Assembly (NCBI GenBank): GCA_963717195.1
Contig: CAVQVR010000011.1
Location: 1-64,000 of the forward strand
Source of the DNA: JACDAE01 sp963717195
GTDB taxonomy: Bacteria; Chloroflexota; Ktedonobacteria; Ktedonobacterales; Ktedonobacteraceae
Reading direction: 5' to 3'
Length of the DNA stretch: 64,000 nt
A program made the translations under genes and the position numbers. Under the pieces are notes generated by a model. The model worked only from the letters and a program-made list of their open reading frames with translations. It was not told where the DNA came from and made no database searches. Of the stretch, positions 44,212 through 52,523 are shown piece after piece. Each line of letters starts with the position of its first letter. The first letter of the stretch is position 1.

Positions 44212-45057
44212 ATGACCGTTCGTATCGTTACCGATAGTACCGCCGACCTTCCAGCGGAGCAGGCCGAGGCGGCGGGTATTACCATTGTGCCGCTCACTGT
44301 TTTCTTTGGCGATGATGCCTACCTCGATGGCGTCGAGTTGGATAACGCGGGCTTCTATCGCAAATTGCAGGCCAACAAGGACCTTCCAACCACATCGCAG
44401 CCATCGCCCGCGAAATTTCAGGAGGCCTATACACGCCTGATCGAGGAGGGTGCGGATGGCATTCTCTCGGTTCACCTCTCTTCACAACTGAGCGGCACCT
44501 ACCAGTCAGCTCTTAATGGCAGTCAGTCACTACCAGATGATGCGAGAAAAGTACCCATCGAGGTCGTTGATTCACTGAGCATCAGCATCGGGATGTCGCG
44601 TGCCATCCTTCATGCCGCACAGGAGGCCCGTGAAGGACTGCCCCTGGAAGAGATTAAGGCTCACTTACTGGATGAACTCGCTCGTACACGTATTCTTGCC
44701 TCTCTGGATACGCTGGAATATGTCAGGCGGGGTGGGCGCATCGGGGCTGCCAGTGCGTTGCTCGGCAATATGCTTAGCGTCAAACCTATCATCTCACTCA
44801 AGGATGGTGCGGTCGTCCCTGTAGAAAGGCCCCGTACACGCAGTAAAGCCCATGCCCGTATTGCCGAGCTCATTGCTGACATGGCTCCGGTAGAAGCCGT
44901 CTCTATCGCCGAATCCAACGAGGAAGTGGGACAACAACTGGCTGAAGCGTTGAAATCGACATATTCAGGAGAAGTACCCAGGTATAAACTCGGGGCTGCA
45001 TTGGGGACACATACTGGTCCCGGCACCGTCGCTATCGCCGTGGTAAAGGCACGTTGA
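44212..45057 (+). CDS. DegV family fatty-acid-binding protein (FakB type)
   Basis: 281 residues. VRIVTDSTADLP at the N-terminus, then TSQPSPAKF, SSQLSGTYQSA and the C-terminal EVPRYKLGAALGTHTGPGTVAIAVV region match DegV. The YVRRGGRIG and SVKPIISLKDG motifs are intact. It binds a fatty acid and presents it to the FakA kinase encoded just upstream. TTTAGGAGATTTTTT precedes the ATG. Confidence 0.92.
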   Translation: MTVRIVTDSTADLPAEQAEAAGITIVPLTVFFGDDAYLDGVELDNAGFYRKLQANKDLPTTSQPSPAKFQEAYTRLIEEGADGILSVHLSSQLSGTYQSALNGSQSLPDDARKVPIEVVDSLSISIGMSRAILHAAQEAREGLPLEEIKAHLLDELARTRILASLDTLEYVRRGGRIGAASALLGNMLSVKPIISLKDGAVVPVERPRTRSKAHARIAELIADMAPVEAVSIAESNEEVGQQLAEALKSTYSGEVPRYKLGAALGTHTGPGTVAIAVVKAR

Positions 45058-45176
45058 CAAGTAGAGGATGATTGGTCTTGATGAAGGAAAAAGCCTGTCC
45101 TGGTTTAGCGCATCGATAGAGAAAAATGAGCGAAGCATTCTTTGTCTGAATACGCAATATCAGCCGATAAATCGCA

Positions 45177-45196
45177 GGACGCGATAAATCGCGTCC
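45177..45196. repeat. 20-bp palindrome of the CCCTAC repeat family
   Basis: GGACGCGAT and ATCGCGTCC are arms around AA, followed by CTACC. The same GACGCGATAAATC sequence occurs in the interlocked repeat at 10934. It lies just upstream of the zinc-ribbon gene at 45235. Confidence 0.6.
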
Positions 45197-45234
45197 CTAC
45201 CCTGATACAACGCACATACAGGAGAACAACTCAG

Positions 45235-46008
45235 ATGGGACAATATTACCAGGTTCCTGCCATTTACCAGGATAATAGCAATCAGTCTCAGGGCTATTTC
45301 GCGTTCCGTTTTATCTGTCAGCGCTGCCGCTGGCAGATCGATACGACCCCGATCCGCTCTAATGTTGCAACAGCGACGAATATTATGGATATCGGTGTTG
45401 GCATGTTAGGTGGCTTCCTGGGTCGCGCGGCCCGTGAAGGCGAGCAACTTTATGGATCGCAATGGCATAAGGAGCAGGCCGAGGCGCTACAAAAATCCTG
45501 GGCCGGCATCCAGCATCAATTCCATCTCTGTCCAAAGTGCCAGGCAACCGTCTGCTTACGCTGCTTTAATACTACGGTCAATCTCTGCATCAGCTGCGCT
45601 CCCGATCTCAAAGCGGATGGCGCACAGTTCCAGCATCACCTCAATGTAGATGCTCAGCGCGGACAGATCGAGCAAAGCTATGAAGCGCCACAGTTCAACG
45701 TCGGTGCCATCCCCTCAGCAGCCACGCCCGATATATTGAAACAATCAGTACAGCAACAACCTTCATTATCTCAACCTGCTGCAGTACAGATGCAGCCAGC
45801 GGCACTCATCGGTATGAGCACACCTGGATATCCCAAAGCTGTTGCCTGCCCCACCTGTAATCATATGGGAACGCCGGGCAAGTTCTGCCAGGACTGCGGC
45901 ACAAAACTCCCATTACCTGACCTCTTCTGCCCTAATTGTTCAAAACCTGTGGAGAGTTCTGCGCGTTTTTGTGAGGAATGTGGTACAAAGTTACACACCA
46001 CTAACTGA
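45235..46008 (+). CDS. multiple zinc-ribbon protein
   Basis: About 257 residues from the ATG at 45235, with CAGGAGAA upstream; the longer frame from 45142 runs through the palindromic repeat. Pairs of cysteines mark several ribbons: CQRC (about 28), CPKC...CLRC...CISC (about 100-125), then CPTC...CQDC and CPNC...CEEC (about 205-255). There is a hydrophobic Gly-rich patch (MDIGVGMLGGFLG). There is no enzyme domain. It may be an adaptor in the same style as the zinc-ribbon kinase and FHA proteins of this window. Confidence 0.75.
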   Translation: MGQYYQVPAIYQDNSNQSQGYFAFRFICQRCRWQIDTTPIRSNVATATNIMDIGVGMLGGFLGRAAREGEQLYGSQWHKEQAEALQKSWAGIQHQFHLCPKCQATVCLRCFNTTVNLCISCAPDLKADGAQFQHHLNVDAQRGQIEQSYEAPQFNVGAIPSAATPDILKQSVQQQPSLSQPAAVQMQPAALIGMSTPGYPKAVACPTCNHMGTPGKFCQDCGTKLPLPDLFCPNCSKPVESSARFCEECGTKLHTTN

Positions 46009-46069
46009 TTCGGATCTTGTCTATACACCAATAGTGCCTGTTTTCAATGTTCAAAAAGCTATCAAACCA

Positions 46070-46098
46070 TTGACTAACTGCCCAAGTCTACGTACAAT
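46070..46098 (+). promoter_or_regulatory. strong sigma70-type promoter with a long leader
   Basis: TTGACT and TACAAT are 17 bases apart. The next gene starts at 46434, so a transcript from here would have a leader of about 330 bases. The 46009-46433 gap has no other gene I can support. Confidence 0.55.
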
Positions 46099-46433
46099 AG
46101 TAGTAATACTCAAAAACACCTGAAGCGGGTTGGGTAGCATCGAAAGGAGCAAGCATTCAACAAATTTGTGAGAATGAAACACTCTACCAGAGCAAAGCGT
46201 GTCTTCTACTAATTTCTGTACCCTCAAGCGGGTCGAGAAGGAATGGTTGCTTCTGCCGCCTCCAGCGAGGAAAGTATATCTCTCAAACTCGAAAAGGGCA
46301 AGTGGAAATGTACTAAGGACGACCATGACTCTGTACCATGTAGTTCGTTGTTTTGTAACCGGGCAACCATGAGGGAGGCCCATACATATTCGTTGGCCAC
46401 TAAAAATGGCGTAACTACGAAGGAGGAACGACC

Positions 46434-46679
46434 GTGGGAATGTTACGGGTAATGTCACGGCGTGGGGATGATCGGGTAACGTGGGATGGGCAGAAGGCTC
46501 AGTCAGGCGACGTGGAAGCAATGGCGGCAGTTCGCGAAGCTGAACGCATTTTTGCGCAAGAGCGGACGAAAGGCGCAACTGCATTCCGCGTTGAGACAGG
46601 CAAACCATTACAGCGCATCGATCAATTCGACGCCACGGCAGAACAGATAGTTATGGTACCGAGAGTCGTTGGCGGATGA
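46434..46679 (+). CDS. small conserved-looking protein, unknown function
   Basis: 81 residues, starting with GTG at 46434 preceded by AAGGAGGAA. The protein is charged, with a possible helix MAAVREAERIFAQERTKGATAFRV in the middle and no membrane segment. Its stop overlaps the start of the next gene (ATGA), so the two are coupled. I do not recognise the family. Confidence 0.55.
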   Translation: MGMLRVMSRRGDDRVTWDGQKAQSGDVEAMAAVREAERIFAQERTKGATAFRVETGKPLQRIDQFDATAEQIVMVPRVVGG

Positions 46680-47086
46680 ATCTGATCTCTCAGGTGCTTA
46701 CGGCCCTGTGTTGGATCGTCATCGCTCTCGCTATCTCACCGATCGTGTGGTTGCTCTTTCAACCATACTTTAAAGGATGGTCGCGTGCTGAGCGACGAGC
46801 AGGTGATCTTCTGCGCGATATACTGACACCTGAGCAGTTACGCCAACTCCTGTGGCGAGGCTATCTGGAGATACCCAGTCCTAATGAGCCTCAACGCGTG
46901 TACCGCGTACCGAAGAGTAAGGGCTACGTCCAGGTGATTGATAATGGCCGCGCGACCATGCGCCTATGTCTGCAACCAGTCGAGTGTCTGCCCGATGCCG
47001 ATATCGTTGTGCTCCATAAGCTCATGATCGAAGCAAATGAAGAGACCTATCTTCAAAAGGCAAATAAATACTTTTGCATTGAGTGA
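46676..47086 (+). CDS. single-pass membrane protein, unknown function
   Basis: 136 residues. One N-terminal membrane helix (about 7-29), then a soluble domain of about 100 residues with LTPEQLRQLLWRGYLEIPSPN and LPDADIVVLHKLMIEANEETYLQKAN (landmarks). Translationally coupled to the 81-residue gene before it. No family recognised. A terminator hairpin follows at 47171. Confidence 0.55.
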   Translation: MNLISQVLTALCWIVIALAISPIVWLLFQPYFKGWSRAERRAGDLLRDILTPEQLRQLLWRGYLEIPSPNEPQRVYRVPKSKGYVQVIDNGRATMRLCLQPVECLPDADIVVLHKLMIEANEETYLQKANKYFCIE

Positions 47087-47170
47087 GTAAGGCAGGAGAA
47101 ATTAAAGATAGCAAGAAGGCGGTTTTGCTCTGTATAAAACCCTACCGTTAGCTGTCTCTATCAGATCGGG

Positions 47171-47196
47171 AAAAGGCGCGAGAAATCGCGCCTTTT
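47171..47196. terminator. bidirectional terminator between convergent genes
   Basis: AAAAGGCGCGA and TCGCGCCTTTT form an 11-bp stem around a GAAA loop, with A and T tracts on both sides. Confidence 0.8.
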
Positions 47197-47784
47197 CTAT
47201 ACATCTTCGTCTTCTTCGTCCTCGATCTGCAAAATCTCGCGGTGCCCATTTTGTTTGACACAGGCATGCGGTCTCCCATCGAGCGGTGTACGACAGAGCG
47301 GACAGACCGGACGACCAGCCGATACAACGGCGGTGATGGAGATTGAAAGCTCCTGCGCATCGTGCTGATTGAAGAGGAACGAGACAGCTTCCTCCTCGCG
47401 CAGAATCGCCTGAGGCTCTTGTCCGGGCTGTAGTTCGATCTCCAGAGGTATCATGCTGAGCAGGAAAATAGCTCTGTCCTCATCATAACCCAGCTCCCAT
47501 TGCCCTACCTGGAATTCATAGCTGGGTACCGCAGGAAAATCGGGGGGCATCTTTCCAGCCTGTGGTTGCTCGCCCGCTCGCGCTTCAATACGTAGGATCT
47601 GCCCTTCAGTAAGATGAGCCAGGACACGATCTAATGAAAGCGATAGGCTGTTCAGTTGCTCTTTTTCTACCCACAGAATGGCGGAGCCACGCGCACTCTG
47701 CACAAAGAGTCGGAAACGCCGCTGGCCAGGTCGCCCTACAGCATCAGCGCCCAATACCCAGATCGGCCCCAGTTCTATACTCAT
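47197..47784 (-). CDS. DUF3090 family protein
   Basis: 195 residues, the family length. The N-terminal LGPIWVLGADAVGRPGQRRF, WVEKEQLNSL, and the C-terminal zinc motif CPLCRTPLDGRPHAC with NGH match DUF3090, a family of Actinomycetota and Chloroflexota with no known function. An acidic tail (EDEEDEDV) ends the protein. AGGAGGGTACTAT precedes the ATG. No partner gene seen usually with it (histidine phosphatase, SCO1664-type) is adjacent. Confidence 0.85.
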   Translation of the reverse strand: MSIELGPIWVLGADAVGRPGQRRFRLFVQSARGSAILWVEKEQLNSLSLSLDRVLAHLTEGQILRIEARAGEQPQAGKMPPDFPAVPSYEFQVGQWELGYDEDRAIFLLSMIPLEIELQPGQEPQAILREEEAVSFLFNQHDAQELSISITAVVSAGRPVCPLCRTPLDGRPHACVKQNGHREILQIEDEEDEDV

Positions 47785-47936
47785 ATAGTACCCTCCTTAT
47801 TCACGGGATCATTCACGGAATTATAAATGCCTTCCCTACCTTGATTGTGGTCTCTCTACGATCTCTGATATCCGAAGCAATTTTTTAAAGTGCATAGTCT
47901 GGCTTCTACCCTGATATCACCAAAGGACGGAGATTT

Positions 47937-48953
47937 CTAATACCCTCGTTCGGGCTCGTAGCGATTGAGTAGCGGTTCGCCAGCTCGATATCGTCGCAGA
48001 TTTTCGGCAAAGAGCGCCATCAAATGCTTATCGTAGTGGACGCTCAAACCTGAGATATGCGGGGTTAGAATAACGTTCGGCAGCGAGTAGAGCGGGCTAT
48101 CCGCTGCTAACGGTTCTTTTTCTACCACGTCGAGGCCAGCACCCGCGATCCGCCCGGCCTGCAATGCACGAATCAATGCCTGCTCGTCCACGACCTGCCC
48201 ACGTGCCACATTGATCAGGTAGGCATGGGAGCGCATAACCTGCAATTCGGTCTCACCGATGAGATGTTCCGTCTCCTTTGTGAGGGGCACAGATAACACA
48301 ATGTAGTCACATTCGTGCAACATCTCGTGCAGATGCTCTCGTGGGTAATATTGATCCACATCTGGATCATTCCCCTGCTCAGAAAGTGGACGCCATGTAC
48401 GGCGCATTGCCAGCACACGCATACCAAAGGCTTTACCTAGTTGTGCAATCCTGCGTCCAATACTGCCCAGGCCAATGATGCCCAATGTCTGATCCCCCAA
48501 TTCGCGGCCACCTAGATTATACCAGTGTGCGCTACGGGGCCATACGTGACGATCCTGCAAACAAATCATTTCAGGCCACGTACGATTGAACATCAACATG
48601 CTGCCAAAGGCGTATTCGCTGATCGTGTTGGCATTAATTCCTGCTGCGGTCGTCACCATAACTCCACTGTCAGCAGCCAGGATACCAGTTGGGAGCAGTT
48701 CATCGACGCCACCACTTGAGTACTGGAGCCAGCGCAAGTGAGGCGCTAAGATACGCCAATCGTTCGGTATCCAATAGGAACAAAGTACTTCTGCCTCACG
48801 CAGCCGGGATAAAAACTCGTCGGTGTTGGTAATGCACAACACATCTCTACCGGCAACGTCACGCAGCTTCGTACGTGATACAGCTGAAAATGGAAATGTA
48901 CTTATGACCTTCAAATCGGCAGACACATCAGACGGATCAGACACATCCGGCAT
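47937..48953 (-). CDS. D-2-hydroxyacid dehydrogenase (NAD-dependent)
   Basis: 338 residues. The Rossmann motif GIIGLGSIGRRIA is at about 155-167, and the catalytic residues Arg (VARGQVVD), Glu (EKEPL) and His (TPHISG) are all present. A lid of the typical family length is seen. It reduces a 2-keto acid or oxidises a D-2-hydroxy acid; the substrate is unknown. It stands alone, with an intergenic region of about 430 bases before its start. Confidence 0.85.
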   Translation of the reverse strand: MPDVSDPSDVSADLKVISTFPFSAVSRTKLRDVAGRDVLCITNTDEFLSRLREAEVLCSYWIPNDWRILAPHLRWLQYSSGGVDELLPTGILAADSGVMVTTAAGINANTISEYAFGSMLMFNRTWPEMICLQDRHVWPRSAHWYNLGGRELGDQTLGIIGLGSIGRRIAQLGKAFGMRVLAMRRTWRPLSEQGNDPDVDQYYPREHLHEMLHECDYIVLSVPLTKETEHLIGETELQVMRSHAYLINVARGQVVDEQALIRALQAGRIAGAGLDVVEKEPLAADSPLYSLPNVILTPHISGLSVHYDKHLMALFAENLRRYRAGEPLLNRYEPERGY

Positions 48954-49383
48954 ACACCATTTTTCTCCTTATTGCATTTTCACTTCTTCGTGAGTACACT
49001 TTCCCTCTGGGGATGGTAAGAGTCATTGTCCCTTTACGGCCCGCTTGAGGGTTCTGAAATTCTATAGCTGCAGTTTGTTGGAAGTATTACTCCTCACATC
49101 CTTAGTCTATCCGAATCGCGGCGGCGTGGCAATAGCTGGCACAATTCCTCCAGGGCTTTTTTTGAGTTTGCCGCAGAGAGAGTGGAACAAAATCAAACTC
49201 TTGCACAGTGAAATAATTAGGAGTATAGCTATCAGCAGGATATTTCCTGGCGAGGTTGAGTAGAATGGTTCGTGTACTTTCATAACTCCTTTAACGGCTG
49301 CTTTTAGCAAGCGCAGGACAGCCATTGACAGTTATATAACATCGACTTATACTGGTATTTGTATTGATGTAAAAAGGTGGACT
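48954..49383. other. 430-base gap, only weak open frames
   Basis: A 72-residue minus frame (49107-49325) has one hydrophobic helix, and a plus frame (49045-49263) overlaps it. Neither has a clear ribosome-binding site or family. A remnant is possible; I do not call a gene. The gap also must contain the promoters of the divergent dehydrogenase and mannanase genes. Confidence 0.35.
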
Positions 49384-50817
49384 ATGCGATTAGGGAAAAA
49401 CTCATATTTTCTTAGGTATACACTAGCTCTTGCAATTATCCTGACAACTATCTCCGCATGTACATGGCTCACTCAGAATGGAAGTAATTCTTCAACAGAG
49501 CTTACTTCTACGACAACTTCGATAATGCAGCATGATTTTGTTGTACGCAAAGGCAGTTCTTTGATGCTGGATGGGAAACCATTTCGTTTCGCTGGTGCAA
49601 ATATCTATTGGCTCGGCTTACAAGAACCTAGTGATAACATAACTTATCCCAGCCATTTTCGCATTGATGATGCATTGGCAACAGCTTCATTTATGGGTGA
49701 AACGGTTGTGCGTGCACATACTCTCGGTATTTCCGTAGGTTGTCCGTTATGTGTGGAGCCTTCTCTGGGCAAATTTAACCAAACGGCTTTGCAGCATATA
49801 GACTATGCAATCTGGTCAGCGGAGATACATCATATCAGGCTAATTATTCCTCTTGTAGACAACTGGCATTACTATCATGGCGGTAAGCATACATTTACAG
49901 ATTGGCGTGGTATATCGGATGAGCAAGCGTTCTACTATAATTCTACAGTCATCAATGATTTCAAGCAATATGTTCGCGTCATTTTGAATCATGTTAATAG
50001 TTATACAGGTATTGCTTACAAGAACGACCCAACTATTCTCGCGTGGGAAACAGGTAATGAGCTATCTGCCCCTTCTGACTGGGTGAGAGACATCTCCACC
50101 TACATCAAAGGTATAGACCCTCACCATCTCGTTATGGATGGAAACTCCGAAGGTGCAAATCAAACTAGCAATTTTTTACCTGACTTATCTATCAAAACCG
50201 TTGATATCTATACTGGACACTACTATCCCCCAAATATTACTACTTTACACACAGAACTCAATCAGGTGCTCAGAGCAAAGAAAGCATTTATTGTCGGAGA
50301 GTATGACTGGAATACTAGTGATGGAGATGGGCTCAGCGACTTTTTGTCCGTGATTGAGCATAGTAAGGTCGCAGGAGATATGTACTGGTCTCTTTTTTCA
50401 CATGATGATACTCATGGCTTTGCTCCGCAGGGAGAACAGTACGCGCTCCATTACCCTGGCGAGACGCCAGATATACGTGTACGTATTGCTCTTCTGCGTG
50501 CTCATGCATATGCAATGCAAGGATTGCCATTAGCAGCAGCTGCCATTCCTGGTAAGCCAACTATTACGTCCATTAATGGTAAGAGTATTGATTGGCGAGG
50601 AGCCTTTGGAGCTGCCACTTATAGCGTTGAGCGTTCAACGGATGGGATAAGCGGACCGTGGGTCGTCATCTGTAATCGTTGTGCCACTGACGAGAGCACT
50701 CCCTGGCAAGATGTCAATCAGCCCTCAGGAATTGTTGCCTATCGTATAAGAGGGTATTCTGTATCAGGTGTACCAGGGCCATACTCTCCCATTTATTCGC
50801 TTACGGAGGGTGGGTAG
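49384..50817 (+). CDS. secreted GH5-type mannanase-like glycoside hydrolase
   Basis: 477 residues. A lipoprotein signal ends in LTTISAC (about residue 26). The TIM-barrel domain (about 55-390) has FRFAGANIYWLG at its start, acid/base Glu in WETGNE (about 226), and nucleophile Glu in VGEYDW (about 306), as in GH5 endo-beta-mannanases. A fibronectin-like end (about 395-477) follows with YSVERSTDG. AAAAGGTGG precedes the ATG. It converges with the polysaccharide locus and might trim its product or feed on plant or fungal mannan. Confidence 0.8.
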   Translation: MRLGKNSYFLRYTLALAIILTTISACTWLTQNGSNSSTELTSTTTSIMQHDFVVRKGSSLMLDGKPFRFAGANIYWLGLQEPSDNITYPSHFRIDDALATASFMGETVVRAHTLGISVGCPLCVEPSLGKFNQTALQHIDYAIWSAEIHHIRLIIPLVDNWHYYHGGKHTFTDWRGISDEQAFYYNSTVINDFKQYVRVILNHVNSYTGIAYKNDPTILAWETGNELSAPSDWVRDISTYIKGIDPHHLVMDGNSEGANQTSNFLPDLSIKTVDIYTGHYYPPNITTLHTELNQVLRAKKAFIVGEYDWNTSDGDGLSDFLSVIEHSKVAGDMYWSLFSHDDTHGFAPQGEQYALHYPGETPDIRVRIALLRAHAYAMQGLPLAAAAIPGKPTITSINGKSIDWRGAFGAATYSVERSTDGISGPWVVICNRCATDESTPWQDVNQPSGIVAYRIRGYSVSGVPGPYSPIYSLTEGG

Positions 50818-50915
50818 TACTTCTCCAAATGTCTCTTCATTCAGATCAACCAGGAGCATCATCTCTCAAATAACTCTCGAAGAGAAGCGGATGAGGTTCA
50901 TTATGCAGTTTGATC

Positions 50916-51812
50916 TCAACCACTACTTGAGGTAGCTGTACTGCATTGCTGCGTCTGACTGTTTTTGCCCCCTGTTAAAACAAGGAATGTCAAGTGTACA
51001 TCTCGATAAATTGTATCCGGCTTATCTGCTCGATAAAGTCGCGCTTCAATAAATATACTCTTATTCGAACCTGGTGTAATCGGCACTGACAGAACCCATT
51101 CTCTCTGAGGATCCAGATTGATCGATGACCATGCATCCATTTCAGAGCCGTTAACTGTCATTATAATACGATAAGTGGTAGATGTCGATTCAAAACTTTG
51201 AACGCCAATAGAAACTGCGCAACTCTTATTTGCCTGATTTACTGGGAGCATCCAGAGCTGTGTAAAACCAGACTGTGGAATTGTAGGTCTAATAATAGAA
51301 AGCCAGACGGTAGTGGTTATTACGAATATTGCCAGCCCAAACAGGATATAGTCGTATGTGGTAACGCGAAGTCTTGGTATTTTTGTACCCTTCACGATAT
51401 TACTTCGTCGAAGGAAAGCTAGCAGCAGAACAAATAGCGTTGTTAGGAGTCCCAGGGCGAGTGCCCATGACGATGCTTGTAATCCTACCGGCAATAAATT
51501 AAGTCCAAAACCTACCAGAACATCAATTGCCAGGCTCAATCCCAGACTCAGGGCAATTTGATCAGTAACCCCTATAGGTTGTCCCTGCTTCAGGTTTGGA
51601 TGTTGAATGGATTCTTGTGAAGAAGCACGTGATCGATAAAGAGAACTTCCACGAAACAAAATCTCAGTAAGTGTATAACCTGGTAATATGAATGTTAAAG
51701 GCAGAACAAAAAAGATGCCCAGAGCTATGGGACGATTGGGAATTTGCGTCCATCCAATATTGATCGCCACAAAACATAACGCTACAACGAGATCAAGATT
51801 TTTAATGCGCAT
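50916..51812 (-). CDS. DUF1616 family membrane protein
   Basis: About 298 residues from the ATG at 51812 (GGAGAAGG upstream); a longer frame begins at 51842. Four membrane helices are seen (about 8-26, 32-50, 90-115, 122-145 and one at 155-178). LPLTFILPGYTLTEILF near the N-terminus is a DUF1616 signature. A soluble beta-rich domain forms the last 110 residues. It is the last gene of the minus-strand polysaccharide run. Role in surface polymer assembly is inferred from context. Confidence 0.7.
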   Translation of the reverse strand: MRIKNLDLVVALCFVAINIGWTQIPNRPIALGIFFVLPLTFILPGYTLTEILFRGSSLYRSRASSQESIQHPNLKQGQPIGVTDQIALSLGLSLAIDVLVGFGLNLLPVGLQASSWALALGLLTTLFVLLLAFLRRSNIVKGTKIPRLRVTTYDYILFGLAIFVITTTVWLSIIRPTIPQSGFTQLWMLPVNQANKSCAVSIGVQSFESTSTTYRIIMTVNGSEMDAWSSINLDPQREWVLSVPITPGSNKSIFIEARLYRADKPDTIYRDVHLTFLVLTGGKNSQTQQCSTATSSSG

Positions 51813-51878
51813 TGGTAGTCCTTCTCCAGTAAGTATCCTCATGTTTTACTGCACAAAAGAGCCGTTACCGCTTGTTCT

Positions 51879-52523
51879 TTACGGATCAAGATATTCCTCC
51901 GAGCCATGGGTATTGATGGCGTGTGCAGGTACGCCCATAACCGTCGTATGTGCTGTAACATCACTAGTGACAAGAGAGTTGGCAGCTATTACTGCATCGT
52001 CACCAACGGTGATCTTTCCTACGACCACTGCATTTGCGGCAATATATACACGATTGCCAATTTTTGGTACGCCTCGTCGCAGTCCTCGTCCCGAAACTCC
52101 AATAGTTACCCCTTGAGATAAATTGCATGTATGGCCTATAGTTACGTCAGTACTCAGAATGATGTTACCAAAATGACCAATATACAGACCTGGACCAATA
52201 GATGCTTGATAGGGAATTGCGATACCCGTCAAAATTTCGACGAATTTCTGTGCAACAACCGCCAGGATTAACAAAGGCGCCTTCACTACATAAGGGATGT
52301 TAGATCGATACAACGCAGATGCCATTCGATAGTGCAATAATGCCCACAAACCCTGTTCTGTGAGGAAGAGGGCTACTACTGAAGCATCACTTCTATGCTT
52401 CTTATACCGGGCAATATCCTGCTTATAGAGCGACCACCAGGGTGCAGGATAAGAAGAACGCTTCTTGTGAGTATCATATTCAACCGAATGATTAGCCTGA
52501 TCCATTGAAATACGCTCCTGCAT
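51879..52523 (-). CDS. serine acetyltransferase-like hexapeptide O-acetyltransferase
   Basis: 214 residues. The left-handed beta-helix repeats are visible: IGPGLYIGHFGNIILSTDV, VTIGHTCNLSQGVTIG, KIGNRVYIAANAVVVG and a VMGVPAHA end. This is the CysE/EpsC-like group. In a polysaccharide cluster it more likely acetylates a sugar than serine. Its start overlaps the end of the upstream membrane protein gene by about 32 bases, so they are translationally coupled. Confidence 0.8.
   Translation of the reverse strand: MQERISMDQANHSVEYDTHKKRSSYPAPWWSLYKQDIARYKKHRSDASVVALFLTEQGLWALLHYRMASALYRSNIPYVVKAPLLILAVVAQKFVEILTGIAIPYQASIGPGLYIGHFGNIILSTDVTIGHTCNLSQGVTIGVSGRGLRRGVPKIGNRVYIAANAVVVGKITVGDDAVIAANSLVTSDVTAHTTVMGVPAHAINTHGSEEYLDP

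Noticed and set aside
46099..46433. SRP RNA, 6S RNA, RNase P or T-box in the long leader
   Set aside because: None of the core motifs of these RNAs was found.
46051..46608. 185-residue open frame on -
   Set aside because: It overlaps the promoter, leader and the small coding gene, and its composition is not protein-like.
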